DNA of 45,622 nt from Candidatus Omnitrophota bacterium (GCA_018819285.1 JAHJQM010000018.1:1-45622); one strand, 5' to 3'. Positions 26,081-34,685 are shown, numbered from the stretch's first letter. Made by a program: numbers and translations. Notes: generated by a model from the sequence alone, not told the origin.

Positions 26081-26614
26081 ATGGGGAAAGAGCTAGTTAC
26101 TGGAGCAGTAATAGAACAGAGAATATTCTTAATCAGAGGCAAGAGAGTAATGATAGATAGAGATCTTGCAGAATTATATGATGTGGAAACGAAATATCTG
26201 AACAGGCAAGTAAGGCGCAATAAAGAAAGATTTCCAGAAAAATTCATGTTTCAACTTATGCCTGATGAGAGAGATGAACTGGTGACAAATTGGCACCGGT
26301 TCAAATCCATGAAGCACTCTTCAGTTTTACCATATGCATTTACAGAACATGGCGTTGCGATGCTTGCAAGCGTATTAAATAGCGATATAGCAGTCAAAAT
26401 CAGCATTAGCATTATTAAGACATTTGTGGAATTACGAGAAGTATTGTCAACTCACAAAGAACTTGCTTATAAATTAGCTGAACTTGAAAGAAAAATCGAG
26501 AAACACGATGTTGATATCCAGGCTATATTTGAGGCGATTCGCAGGCTCATGGCGCCTCCGCCGGTAAAGCCAAAGCCGCAAATAGGCTTTAAATCTGATC
26601 CTAACAGGAGATAA
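26081..26614 (+). CDS. ORF6N domain DNA-binding protein
   Basis: A 177-residue protein starting at ATG 26081 with AGGAGGGGG upstream; an earlier in-frame start would overlap the palindrome. Residues about 10-95 form the ORF6N domain (IRGKRVMIDRDLAELYDVETKYLNRQVRRN, YAFTEHGVAMLASVL), common in phage anti-repressors and chromosomal islands. A helical, coiled-coil-like stretch follows (ELAYKLAELERKIEKH), then a Pro/Lys-rich tail. It probably binds its own palindromic operator. It is the last gene of the accessory block bounded by L-elements. Confidence 0.85.
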   Translation: MGKELVTGAVIEQRIFLIRGKRVMIDRDLAELYDVETKYLNRQVRRNKERFPEKFMFQLMPDERDELVTNWHRFKSMKHSSVLPYAFTEHGVAMLASVLNSDIAVKISISIIKTFVELREVLSTHKELAYKLAELERKIEKHDVDIQAIFEAIRRLMAPPPVKPKPQIGFKSDPNRR

Positions 26615-26665
26615 TTTTTATAGGCCAGGTTTAAACATAGCCTATAGCTTTTGTTGAGATTATGG

Positions 26666-26671
26666 TATAAT
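26666..26671 (+). promoter_or_regulatory. Extended -10 promoter implying a leaderless mRNA
   Basis: TGGTATAAT, an extended -10, places the start point about 7-9 bases downstream, at or next to ATG 26680. No ribosome binding site is present before that ATG. Confidence 0.5.
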
Positions 26672-26679
26672 TATTATAT

Positions 26680-27090
26680 ATGAACTTCAGCGTAAGTAGA
26701 GACAAAGAAGATGCCTTGAGAATAAAAATGGATTCATTGGGGATAAAAGAGGCTGACCTGGAGGAGAAATTTATACGTTCAAGCAAAAAAGGCGGGCAAA
26801 AGGTCAACAAAACTTCTTCGTGCGTTTATCTCAAATATAAACCCACAGGCATCGAGGTTAAGTGCCAGGAAGAGCGCTCTCAGGCTTTGAACAGGTTCCT
26901 TGCCAGGAGAATATTAGTTGATAAGATAGAGTCGCTTGTCCTTGGCAGAGAACGAGAGGCGGAGAAGGAAATAGAAAAGATCAGGCGCCAGAAACGAAAG
27001 CGTTCTCGCAGGGCAAAAGAGAAGATGCTCAGGTATAAAAAAATACGTTCCGAAAAGAAAGAACTCAGAAAAACCCTCACTATAGAATAA
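26680..27090 (+). CDS. RF-1 domain (GGQ) peptide chain release factor-like protein
   Basis: A 136-residue protein with only the peptidyl-tRNA hydrolase domain of release factors: RSSKKGGQKVNKTSS (GGQ at about residues 38-40) and TGIEVKCQEERSQALNRFLA. The codon-reading domain is absent. The C-terminus is highly basic (RRQKRKRSRRAKEKM ... KKIRSEKKELRK), like ArfB-type rescue factors whose tails enter the empty mRNA channel. It probably releases peptides from stalled ribosomes. It appears to be transcribed from its own extended -10 promoter with almost no 5' leader. An ArfB-like role is inferred from the family. Confidence 0.82.
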   Translation: MNFSVSRDKEDALRIKMDSLGIKEADLEEKFIRSSKKGGQKVNKTSSCVYLKYKPTGIEVKCQEERSQALNRFLARRILVDKIESLVLGREREAEKEIEKIRRQKRKRSRRAKEKMLRYKKIRSEKKELRKTLTIE

Positions 27091-27124
27091 TAACCATTCC
27101 TACGCTCCTTAAATTCCACTTGCA

Positions 27125-27158
27125 ATGGTAAACCTAGTATAATAAAATAGTTTACAGT
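27125..27158 (+). promoter_or_regulatory. BirA-type biotin operator overlapping the bio promoter
   Basis: Half-sites TGGTAAACC (27126-27134) and AGTTTACAG (27149-27157) form the inverted repeat typical of the biotin repressor (GTAAAC ... GTTTAC, spacing about 14-16). A TATAAT at 27138-27143 sits between them, so bound BirA would block the promoter. Confidence 0.75.
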
Positions 27159-27173
27159 TCATTATTTAAGAAC

Positions 27174-28103
27174 ATGCCTATGAAAAATGTAAACAGGAAA
27201 AATATCAGTTCGCTTTTAACATTGCCCCTCAAAAAATTAATTTCTTTAGCCAACAAGACCAGGCAGGAATGCGCAAGTCCGGCATTAGAATTGTGCAGCA
27301 TTATGAACGCCAAATCCGGAAGATGCGTAGAAGATTGCAAATTTTGCGCGCAATCAAGCAGTCACAATACAGGTATAAAGACCTATCCCCTTAAATCGAA
27401 AGAAGAGATGATTGAGATGGCCAAACGCGCCAAAGAAATAGGCGCAGAACGGTTTGATATTGTAACTAGCGGAGACAGGTTGTCTATCAGAGAGCTAAAA
27501 ATTATCGCGGATGCGATTTATGAAATAAAGATAAAGATCGGAATCAAGATGTGCGCTTCTTTGGGCGAGATAGATGAGAAAGGATTTCTCCTTCTAAAAA
27601 ATGCAGGGTTAACCCGTTACCACCATAACCTGGAAAGTTCTCCGAGGTATTTTCCTCAAATTGTCACAACGCACACTTTTATGCAAAGAGTAAATACTGT
27701 TAAGGCTGCAAAATCAGCGGGTTTGGAAGTCTGCAGCGGAGGAATAATCGGCATGGGAGAAACTTTGGAAGACAGGATCGACCTGGCTTTTTGGCTTAAG
27801 GAGCTCGCAGTGGATTCAGTGCCAATTAATGTTTTAGTGCCCATAAAAGGCACGCCATTAGGAGAAAAAGTTCCTCTCTCTCCGGAGGAGGCCTTACGGA
27901 CAATAGCCTTGTTCCGAATCATCTTGAAAGATAAAATCATTAAAATAGCAGCTGGCAGGGAATCTGTTTTTGGTGACGCTCAATCTTCGGCATTTATGGC
28001 AGGAGCCAATGGCATGCTTATCGGCGGGTATCTGACTATAAAAGGACAAGAGCTAGAGAAAGATAAGCGGTTAATCAAGGAGATAGAAAGCCTGTGGTCA
28101 TAA
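27174..28103 (+). CDS. bioB: Biotin synthase
   Basis: A 309-residue radical SAM enzyme that inserts sulfur into dethiobiotin to make biotin. The SAM-cluster cysteines are C51, C55 and C58 (GRCVEDCKFCAQ); later family motifs (YHHNLESSPRYFPQIVTTH, GGIIGMGETLEDR) are present. It is the first gene of the six-gene biotin operon. There is no strong ribosome binding site before ATG 27174, and an in-frame ATG at 27180 is an alternative start. It overlaps bioF by 10 bases. Confidence 0.96.
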   Translation: MPMKNVNRKNISSLLTLPLKKLISLANKTRQECASPALELCSIMNAKSGRCVEDCKFCAQSSSHNTGIKTYPLKSKEEMIEMAKRAKEIGAERFDIVTSGDRLSIRELKIIADAIYEIKIKIGIKMCASLGEIDEKGFLLLKNAGLTRYHHNLESSPRYFPQIVTTHTFMQRVNTVKAAKSAGLEVCSGGIIGMGETLEDRIDLAFWLKELAVDSVPINVLVPIKGTPLGEKVPLSPEEALRTIALFRIILKDKIIKIAAGRESVFGDAQSSAFMAGANGMLIGGYLTIKGQELEKDKRLIKEIESLWS

Positions 28104-29245
28104 TAGAAGAATTTTTGAAGCAAAGGAAAAGTGAAGGGCTGTTGAGAGAATTAAGACCTGTATCTATGCGCCGCGGCCCTGCTATCTATATTGATAACAT
28201 GGAATTCGTTGATTTTTCCTCCAATGATTATCTTGGGCTTTCCAGCCACCCACGACTTATCGAGGCAAGTAAAAATGCTTTAGAAAAATTCGGAACATCC
28301 AGCCCTTCTTCCAGGCTTTTAAGCGGAGGTTTGGAAATTCACCATCATTTGGAAGATAAAGTGGCGCTATTTAAGCACAAAGAGGCGGCGCTGGTTTTTA
28401 ATTCCGGCTATCAGGCAAACGTAGGCATAATCAGCGCACTTTATGGCAAATCAGACTGTATTTTTTCTGATCGCCTCTGCCACGCCAGCATTATCGACGG
28501 AATACTTTTATCCAGGGCAAGGCATTTTCGTTTCCAGCATAACGATAATGCTAACTTGGAGACATTGCTGAAGCGGGAGCGGAGAAAATCAAAGCAGGCA
28601 TTGATTGTAACGGAAACCATATTCAGCATGGACGGCGACAGGCCATTGTTATCGGAATTAGTAGCTTTGAAAGAAAGATATAACTGCCAGCTTATGGTTG
28701 ACGAAGCCCATGCCACAGGCATCTTTGGAAAAACAGGCAGCGGGGTAGTCGAAGAAGAAGGCCTTGAGGAAAAGATAGATTTTATTATGGGCACTTTTAG
28801 TAAGGCCTTGGGCGGTTTTGGGGCATATCTTGCCGCTTCAAAAAAAACAATAGAATATTTAATAAATACCTGCAGGAGTTTTATTTATTCTACGGCCCTG
28901 CCTCCGGCTATCATTGCCTGTAATCTGGCAGCTATTGATTTGGTCAAGGAAGAACCTTTTCGCAGGCAAAACCTTCTAGGCTGCGCAGCATATTTGCGCA
29001 ACGCATTGGAAAAAAAAGGGTTTCAAGTAAAGGGATGTTCTCAGATAATCCCGCTTATTATCGGAGATAATTTGGAGGCAGTCGAGTTTGCCAGAAGGCT
29101 AGAGGAGCGAGGTTATTGGATCTTAGCAGTAAGGCCGCCCACTGTTCCCAAAAACCAGGCGCGCCTCAGGATTTCTTTGAACTACTTTCACAAGAAAGAA
29201 ATTCTGAGTCAACTTATTAAAGCTATTTGCGATGCTAGAGATTAA
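28094..29245 (+). CDS. bioF: 8-amino-7-oxononanoate synthase
   Basis: A 383-residue PLP enzyme that condenses pimeloyl-ACP with alanine. Family features: FSSNDYLGLSSHPRL, the HASIIDG segment, VDEAHATGIFG and the PLP lysine in GTFSKALGG. It starts at GTG 28094 inside the end of bioB and overlaps the next gene by 14 bases. The length is normal. Confidence 0.95.
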   Translation: MVIIEEFLKQRKSEGLLRELRPVSMRRGPAIYIDNMEFVDFSSNDYLGLSSHPRLIEASKNALEKFGTSSPSSRLLSGGLEIHHHLEDKVALFKHKEAALVFNSGYQANVGIISALYGKSDCIFSDRLCHASIIDGILLSRARHFRFQHNDNANLETLLKRERRKSKQALIVTETIFSMDGDRPLLSELVALKERYNCQLMVDEAHATGIFGKTGSGVVEEEGLEEKIDFIMGTFSKALGGFGAYLAASKKTIEYLINTCRSFIYSTALPPAIIACNLAAIDLVKEEPFRRQNLLGCAAYLRNALEKKGFQVKGCSQIIPLIIGDNLEAVEFARRLEERGYWILAVRPPTVPKNQARLRISLNYFHKKEILSQLIKAICDARD

Positions 29246-29918
29246 ATTAATCCAGAGGGGTTTTCAGGAAAATCTGGTTTTAATACCCGGATGGGCGACG
29301 GACTACAGGATTTTTGATAGTTTAGACTTAAGTTATAATTATCTAGCGCCGGTTAAATTTTCGCCGCTTAATTTTGCAGCAGAATTAAATACCCGGCTGG
29401 ATGAATATGCAGTAGAAAAAATTTCGCTCCTGGGTTGGTCCATGGGAGGTTTTTTGGCCTGTGATTTTGCCGCGGCTAGTCCGGAGAGGGTGGATGAATT
29501 AATCCTTTTGAGCGTAAGAGAGAAATTTGAACAGGGCTATTTGCAGGAAATAACCGAAAAGATTAGAAAAAATAAGAGAGCGTGGCTTTATAAGTTTTAT
29601 CTCGGGTGTTTCTCTAAAAGCGACTTCGAAGGCAAAAGTTATTTTAAGAAAGAACTGTTAGAGGATTACGTTGACAGGATAAGTTTGGGAGAATTAGTAA
29701 ATGGGTTAGGCTATCTCTCAAAGGCAAATATAGATGCAGGGGCTTTAACCAGGATAAAAAAAATAAGAATTTTTCATGGAGAATCCGATGCTGTAGCGCC
29801 GGTTGAGGAAGCTATAAAGATAAGTTCTTGTCTGCCTCAAGCCGAATTTATTTCTTTGCCAGATCTCGGGCACATCATATTTTTAAATAAGCGATTTAAG
29901 AGCGCCTTTTATGGATAA
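29232..29918 (+). CDS. bioH: Alpha/beta hydrolase, probable pimeloyl-ACP methyl ester esterase
   Basis: A 228-residue alpha/beta hydrolase. Its nucleophile elbow is GWSMGG, with a likely catalytic Asp in HGESDAVAP and His in LPDLGHIIF. Its position between bioF and bioC indicates that it removes the methyl group BioC adds, releasing pimeloyl-ACP for BioF. It is somewhat shorter than E. coli BioH (256 residues). BioG or another replacement esterase would fill the same role, so the symbol is by function and context. Confidence 0.8.
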   Translation: MLEIKLIQRGFQENLVLIPGWATDYRIFDSLDLSYNYLAPVKFSPLNFAAELNTRLDEYAVEKISLLGWSMGGFLACDFAAASPERVDELILLSVREKFEQGYLQEITEKIRKNKRAWLYKFYLGCFSKSDFEGKSYFKKELLEDYVDRISLGELVNGLGYLSKANIDAGALTRIKKIRIFHGESDAVAPVEEAIKISSCLPQAEFISLPDLGHIIFLNKRFKSAFYG

Positions 29919-30675
29919 GAGACTTGTTGCCAGGAATTTTTCAAGATACGCCCACCTGTATGACAGTTATGCTGATATTCAAAGAAAAGCCGCTGGCAGA
30001 CTTTTGGATTGCATAAAAGGCAGTGATTTTACGAGTATACTTGAACTAGGTTGTGGGACAGGAAATTTTACTCTTAGTCTAAGAGATAAATTCGGGGATA
30101 CTCGAATCAAGGCTCTGGATATTTCCAGGAAGATGGTGGATATAGCTGAAAAAAAGTTACGCGGCAGTAATGTTGAATTTATAGTTAGCGACGCGGAAGA
30201 AATAGCCTGGCCTGAAAAATTTGACTTGATTATCTCCCACGCCTGCTTCCAATGGTTTACGGATTTAGAAAAGGCGTTAGAAAGATGCCAGGGATTATTA
30301 AAAGAAGATGGGCAAATTGTTTTTTCCGCCTTTGGCCCGCTTACTTTCCAGGAATTAAACGTGACTTTACAATCTGTCCTGAAAAGCGCGTCTATTCAGG
30401 CGGACTTTTTTTTAAATAAGAAGGATTTAAAATCAGCGCTTGGTAAATATTTCAAAGAAACTCAAATACAGGAAGCAAGATATGAGGAATATTTTTTAAG
30501 CCTGAAGGATTTATTGTATAAAATAAAATATAGCGGCATCAGGGGTTCCGGCATAGGCAATAAAAAACAAATTGGACGCAGGATTCTAGAAGAATTAGAG
30601 AAAGATTATTTAAGCAGATTCAGCCGAATCAAAGCCACTTATCAGGTATTTTTTTGCCAGGGGAGAAAAATATGA
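29911..30675 (+). CDS. bioC: Malonyl-ACP O-methyltransferase
   Basis: A 254-residue SAM-dependent methyltransferase. Motif I is ILELGCGTGNFTLSL, and the post-motif ISHACFQWFTDLEKAL matches BioC proteins. It methylates malonyl-ACP so that fatty acid synthesis can build the pimeloyl chain. It overlaps the esterase gene by 8 bases and bioD by ATGA. No bioW or bioI is present, so this operon uses the BioC-BioH route. Confidence 0.93.
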   Translation: MDKRLVARNFSRYAHLYDSYADIQRKAAGRLLDCIKGSDFTSILELGCGTGNFTLSLRDKFGDTRIKALDISRKMVDIAEKKLRGSNVEFIVSDAEEIAWPEKFDLIISHACFQWFTDLEKALERCQGLLKEDGQIVFSAFGPLTFQELNVTLQSVLKSASIQADFFLNKKDLKSALGKYFKETQIQEARYEEYFLSLKDLLYKIKYSGIRGSGIGNKKQIGRRILEELEKDYLSRFSRIKATYQVFFCQGRKI

Positions 30676-31364
30676 AAGGCCTATTTATTACAGGAACAGA
30701 TACCGGCGTCGGCAAAACAGTTATTGCCGGTTATCTAGCGAGATATCTGCTTAATAAAGGGCATACTGTTATTACTCAAAAATGGGTTCAAAGTGGCTGT
30801 AAGGGTAATTTTCCTCCAGATATTGCTGCGCACCTCAAAGCTATGGTTAGAAATAAAAGTTATGTGAAAGATTGCTTGCATCTTGTTTGTCCTTATAAAT
30901 TCAGATTTCCTGCTTCTCCGCATTTGGCGAGCAGGATGGAAAATAAAAGAATAAATCCGCGTAAGATTATCAGAAGTTTCAGAACGCTGGCGCGAAGGTT
31001 TGATTTTGTCATTGTAGAAGGCTCTGGCGGAGTCATGGTTCCTTTGGATAGGCGTATCTTACTTATAGACCTGGCGCAGGAAGCTGGTTTACCTGTTTTA
31101 ATAGTAGCGCAGAATAAGTTGGGAGCTATTAATCATACTCTTTTGGCCGTCGAAGCGCTGAGGCTGCGAAAAATGGACATATTGGGCATAGTGTTCAATA
31201 ACCCGCAGAGAGAAGACGCAAGAATTATCAAAGATAACCCTCTCATTATAGGAGCGTTAACTGGAGAAAATATTCTTGGAATTTTGCCTTGGACAGAATT
31301 GCCTGAAAAATTATATGAACGTTTTGTCCCTATAGCAGAGAAGATCTGCAAAATTCAGAGATGA
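30672..31364 (+). CDS. bioD: Dethiobiotin synthetase
   Basis: A 230-residue ATP-dependent carboxylase that closes the ureido ring. It starts at ATG 30672, overlapping the bioC stop (ATGA), with GGGGA upstream; an upstream in-frame TTG is less likely. The P-loop GTDTGVGKT is at residues 8-16, and VEGSGGVMVPL is the second family motif. It overlaps bioA by ATGA. Confidence 0.95.
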   Translation: MKGLFITGTDTGVGKTVIAGYLARYLLNKGHTVITQKWVQSGCKGNFPPDIAAHLKAMVRNKSYVKDCLHLVCPYKFRFPASPHLASRMENKRINPRKIIRSFRTLARRFDFVIVEGSGGVMVPLDRRILLIDLAQEAGLPVLIVAQNKLGAINHTLLAVEALRLRKMDILGIVFNNPQREDARIIKDNPLIIGALTGENILGILPWTELPEKLYERFVPIAEKICKIQR

Positions 31365-32710
31365 CTATGTATCTGATCAAAAAAGATTTAAAGTTTATTT
31401 GGCATCCTTATACGCAGATGAAGGATTGTCAAAAAGCCCCGCCTATTTTGATTGAAAAGGCTAGAGGTATCAAGCTTTATGACGCAAACGGGAATTTCTA
31501 TTACGATACTATCTCCAGCTGGTGGTGCAATGTTCATGGCCATAATCACCCCAAAATTAAAAGGGCTATTAAAAAACAGCTTAATTTACTGGAGCATGTT
31601 TTATTCGCAGGCTTTACTCATAAACCTGCTATCCTTCTGGCTGAGAAACTTATTTCAATTGTGCCTGGGAAATTATCCAAGGTTTTTTTCTCTGATAACG
31701 GATCTACGGCAGTTGAGGTTGCGCTTAAGATGTCTTTTCAATATTGGAAGAATATGGGAGTGAATAAAAAAATAAAATTCATATCTTTGGATGACGGTTA
31801 TCACGGCGATACTATCGGGACAATGAGCGTTAGCGGGGTAGATCTTTTTAATAAAGTATTTTCGCCGTTATTTTTCTCTTCTTTTAAAGCCCCTTCCCCA
31901 AATTGCTATCGCTGCCCGATGAATAAAGACAGGATTTCTTGCAATATTGATTGTATCAATCCTCTGGAAAAAATATTGGAAGAAAGATCCAAAGAAATAG
32001 CCGCTATTATTCTGGAACCTTTAGTAATGGCCGCAGGCGGGATGATTATCTATCCCAAAGAATATCTTGCAAAGGCCGCAGGTTTAGCCAGGAAGTTCAA
32101 TGTGCATTTAATCCTTGATGAAGTAGCTACTGGATTCGGACGCACGGGAAAGATGTTCGCCTGCGATCATGTAGAAAATCTTCTGCCAGATTTTCTTTGT
32201 CTTTCCAAGGGTATTACCGCAGGCTATTTGCCCCTTGGCGCAACCCTGACCACGGATAAGATATATCAGGCGTTCTATGCGGATTACAAAGAAAAGAAAA
32301 CTTTTTTTCATGGCCACACTTTTACCGCAAATCCGCTTGCCTGCGCAGCAGCCTTGGCAAGCTTAGAGATATTTGAAGAGGAAAACGTTCTGGAAAAGGT
32401 AGGAAAAATACTGCCATTTTTTCACAAAACTATGGAGGAGTTTAAAGACCTGCCTATAGCAGGAGATGTAAGATATCTTGGCCTTATAGCTGCGCTGGAA
32501 TTGGTAAAAGATAAGAAGACAAAACAGAGATTTAGTTTCGAAGAAAGAATAGGTTTTGAAATATTTCAGCAAGGCTTAAAGAAGAATTTACTGTTAAGGC
32601 CGCTAGGAAATATAGTCTATTTTTTTCTGCCACTGTGCATACAAAAGAGAGAACTTCACGATATCCTCAGCCGCACCCACTCCTTAATTGCTGATTTCAA
32701 AAAAGATTGA
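31361..32710 (+). CDS. bioA: Adenosylmethionine-8-amino-7-oxononanoate aminotransferase
   Basis: A 449-residue class III PLP aminotransferase that makes 7,8-diaminononanoate with SAM as amino donor. Family motifs: the N-terminal WHPYTQMKD, DTISSWWCNVHGHNHP, DDGYHGDTIGTMSVSG, LILDEVATGFGRTG and the PLP lysine in CLSKGITAGYLPLGA. It is the last gene of the biotin operon. Its stop codon overlaps the -35 of the thiamine promoter. Confidence 0.96.
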   Translation: MTMYLIKKDLKFIWHPYTQMKDCQKAPPILIEKARGIKLYDANGNFYYDTISSWWCNVHGHNHPKIKRAIKKQLNLLEHVLFAGFTHKPAILLAEKLISIVPGKLSKVFFSDNGSTAVEVALKMSFQYWKNMGVNKKIKFISLDDGYHGDTIGTMSVSGVDLFNKVFSPLFFSSFKAPSPNCYRCPMNKDRISCNIDCINPLEKILEERSKEIAAIILEPLVMAAGGMIIYPKEYLAKAAGLARKFNVHLILDEVATGFGRTGKMFACDHVENLLPDFLCLSKGITAGYLPLGATLTTDKIYQAFYADYKEKKTFFHGHTFTANPLACAAALASLEIFEEENVLEKVGKILPFFHKTMEEFKDLPIAGDVRYLGLIAALELVKDKKTKQRFSFEERIGFEIFQQGLKKNLLLRPLGNIVYFFLPLCIQKRELHDILSRTHSLIADFKKD

Positions 32711-32735
32711 CACTGCGCTGAGAACAAGTTAATAT
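32707..32735 (+). promoter_or_regulatory. Promoter of the thiamine operon
   Basis: TTGACA (32707-32712), 17 bases, TAATAT (32730-32735). The -35 overlaps the bioA stop codon. The riboswitch begins just downstream. Confidence 0.75.
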
Positions 32736-32741
32736 ATAAAT

Positions 32742-32835
32742 GATGGGGAGGCCGCATATAACGGTCTGAGAGTTCTGTGTGATAAGCAGATTACCCTTTG
32801 AACCTGATCTGGATAATGCCAGCGTAGGGACGATA
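32742..32835 (+). ncRNA. TPP riboswitch (THI element)
   Basis: Contains the conserved TPP-aptamer segments in order: GGGGAGGCC, CTGAGAG, ACCCTTTGAACCTGAT, CTGGATAATGCCAG and CGTAGGGA. It controls thiESGHF by transcription termination through the hairpin that follows. Confidence 0.97.
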
Positions 32836-32842
32836 CGATAGG

Positions 32843-32877
32843 CCCTTATGCTTTGGCATAAGGGTTTTTGTTTTTTT
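32843..32877 (+). terminator. Riboswitch-controlled terminator
   Basis: CCCTTATG (32843-32850) pairs with CATAAGGG (32857-32864), followed by a long T-rich run. It is the expression platform of the TPP riboswitch. Confidence 0.9.
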
Positions 32878-32882
32878 AATGA

Positions 32883-32927
32883 GGACACAACTTACAAAAA
32901 TCAGAGATTTTTGTAAGTTGTATGTCC
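32883..32927 (+). repeat. Long hairpin between the TPP terminator and thiE
   Basis: A perfect 16-bp stem (32887-32902 with 32906-32921, loop AGA) extended by GGAC/GTCC across a two-base bulge. No T-run follows, so it is not a terminator. It looks like an interspersed palindromic repeat or an mRNA stability element. Confidence 0.85.
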
Positions 32928-32980
32928 GAATTAATCCTGCAGATGCGACAAATAGGAGCATCTGAAGGATATCGAAAGCG

Positions 32981-33634
32981 ATGGATACAGTGCAGAATAT
33001 TGAAGATTACAGTCTATACCTGGTAATAAGCGAAGAATATGGCATGGGTAGAAGCGCCGTAGAAATAGCAAAACTTGCTATCTCTGGCGGAGCTGACATT
33101 ATACAGATGCGGGAAAAGGATAAAGATAGGAATGAACTGGTGAAACTCGCCTGTGAACTTTCAAGCCTTTGCAAAAAAAAGCGCGTTATATTCATAGTGA
33201 ATGACGATCCGCTCATAGCCAGAGAAAGCAATGCTAGCGGCGTACATCTGGGGCAGGAAGATATGCTGAAATACAGCTTAACCGAAACAAGGGATATTAT
33301 CGGAAACGGCAAAATAATCGGTGTCTCAACGCATTCTTTAGCAGAGCTGGAGAAAGCAAATGAATGCGATGTTGATTATATAGCTTATGGGCCTATCCTT
33401 CCTACAGAGACAAAAAAATATTTTCTAGGCACCAAAGATATAAAGGAAGCGTTAAAAATTGCTAAAAAACCCGTGGTTTTTATAGGCGGTATTAATCTGT
33501 CGAATTTGGACGAGGTTTTAAAACAAGGCGCAAAAAACATAGCTGTGATCAGGGGCATAATACAGGCGGAAGATATAATGATTATGGCCAGAAACTTTAA
33601 GGATAGGCTTATAAGAGAAAAAGAGGACGGATAA
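32981..33634 (+). CDS. thiE: Thiamine-phosphate synthase
   Basis: A 217-residue TIM-barrel enzyme that joins the pyrimidine and thiazole halves of thiamine. Motifs: IIQMREKDKD (diphosphate contact), FIVNDDPLIARESNASGVHLGQED, VDYIAYGPILPTETK and PVVFIGGINLSN. It starts at ATG 32981 with AAGGA about 11 bases upstream. It is the first gene after the TPP riboswitch and is followed directly by thiS. Confidence 0.94.
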   Translation: MDTVQNIEDYSLYLVISEEYGMGRSAVEIAKLAISGGADIIQMREKDKDRNELVKLACELSSLCKKKRVIFIVNDDPLIARESNASGVHLGQEDMLKYSLTETRDIIGNGKIIGVSTHSLAELEKANECDVDYIAYGPILPTETKKYFLGTKDIKEALKIAKKPVVFIGGINLSNLDEVLKQGAKNIAVIRGIIQAEDIMIMARNFKDRLIREKEDG

Positions 33635-33635
33635 A

Positions 33636-33836
33636 ATGATTGTAAAAATAAACGGCAAAGACGAAACAGTTGAGAAGAAATTAAATCTTGCAGAGTTAGT
33701 TGCGGTTAAAAAATTATCGCCTGAAAAAATAGTAATGGAATATAACTTACGTATCGTCCCGAAAGATGAATGGCGAGATGTTATACTGCAGGAAAACGAT
33801 CATATAGAGATAATAAGTTTTGTCGGAGGAGGATAA
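33636..33836 (+). CDS. thiS: Sulfur carrier protein ThiS
   Basis: A 66-residue ubiquitin-like protein ending in VGGG, the C-terminal Gly-Gly that ThiF adenylates and that carries the sulfur for the thiazole ring. It starts at ATG 33636, one base after the thiE stop. thiG begins 2 bases after its stop. Confidence 0.93.
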   Translation: MIVKINGKDETVEKKLNLAELVAVKKLSPEKIVMEYNLRIVPKDEWRDVILQENDHIEIISFVGGG

Positions 33837-33838
33837 AA

Positions 33839-34609
33839 ATGGAAGATCTATTAAGCATAGGCGGCAGATTAATAAATAACAGGTTGTTTATAGGCACTGG
33901 TAAATTTTCCAGCTATCCGCTCATGAAGGATGTTCTGGGATGCGCTCAGCCAGATGTCGTTACCGTAGCGCTAAGGCGGGTTGATACCGGCTCTAAACAA
34001 GACAATATTTTAGATTACATACCAAAGACTTGCATAGTCATGCCTAATACTTCCGGCGCAAGAAATGCTGATGAGGCTGTGCGTATCGCAAGGCTCGCAA
34101 AAGCAAGCGGAGCTGGCAACTGGATAAAGATAGAAGTCATACAGGATAACAAATATCTGCTTCCGGATAATATTGAGACGCTCAAAGCTACTGAGATCCT
34201 TGTAAAAGAAGGTTTTGTGGTGCTTCCGTATATGAGCCCGGACTTATCGATAGCGAAAAGGCTTGTTGATGCAGGCGCTGCTGCTATTATGCCGCTTGGA
34301 TCCCCCATAGGAAGCAATAGAGGTATTAAGACGAAGGAGCTTGTTGATATAATTGTCCGCGAGATAAAGATCCCTGTCATAGTGGATGCGGGTTTAGGCA
34401 GGCCTTCCGAGGCTTGCGAATGCATGGAGATGGGATGCGCTGCAGTGCTTGTTAATACTGCTATCGCTATAGCCAATGATCCAGTTAATATGGCAAAGGC
34501 ATTTAAGGATGCGGTTATTGCAGGGAGATGCGCATATCTCGCAGGCCTTTCTTCCACTAGAATTTGCGCAGCTGCGTCTTCGCCCCTTACAGGATTCTTA
34601 AGGAGATAA
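33839..34609 (+). CDS. thiG: Thiazole synthase
   Basis: A 256-residue TIM-barrel enzyme that builds the thiazole phosphate from deoxyxylulose phosphate, ThiS-thiocarboxylate and dehydroglycine. It starts at ATG 33839 with GGAGG upstream; an earlier in-frame start would lie inside thiS. Motifs: [10 protein letters not shown]-like start ([12 protein letters not shown]), [36 protein letters not shown] and [18 protein letters not shown]. Confidence 0.96.
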   Translation: MEDLLSIGGRLINNRLFIGTGKFSSYPLMKDVLGCAQPDVVTVALRRVDTGSKQDNILDYIPKTCIVMPNTSGARNADEAVRIARLAKASGAGNWIKIEVIQDNKYLLPDNIETLKATEILVKEGFVVLPYMSPDLSIAKRLVDAGAAAIMPLGSPIGSNRGIKTKELVDIIVREIKIPVIVDAGLGRPSEACECMEMGCAAVLVNTAIAIANDPVNMAKAFKDAVIAGRCAYLAGLSSTRICAAASSPLTGFLRR

Positions 34610-34625
34610 AATTAATTCCTTAGCC

Positions 34626-34667
34626 AATTCTGTAGGGACACCACAAATGTGGTGTCCCTACAGAATT
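34626..34667 (+). repeat. Perfect 20-bp palindromic repeat between thiG and thiH
   Basis: Twenty-base arms (34626-34645 and 34648-34667) with a two-base centre. The core GTAGGGACACCAC / GTGGTGTCCCTAC resembles REP-like palindromes scattered in many bacterial genomes. No T-run follows. Confidence 0.9.
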
Positions 34668-34685
34668 CAGAGGTAACTATACATT

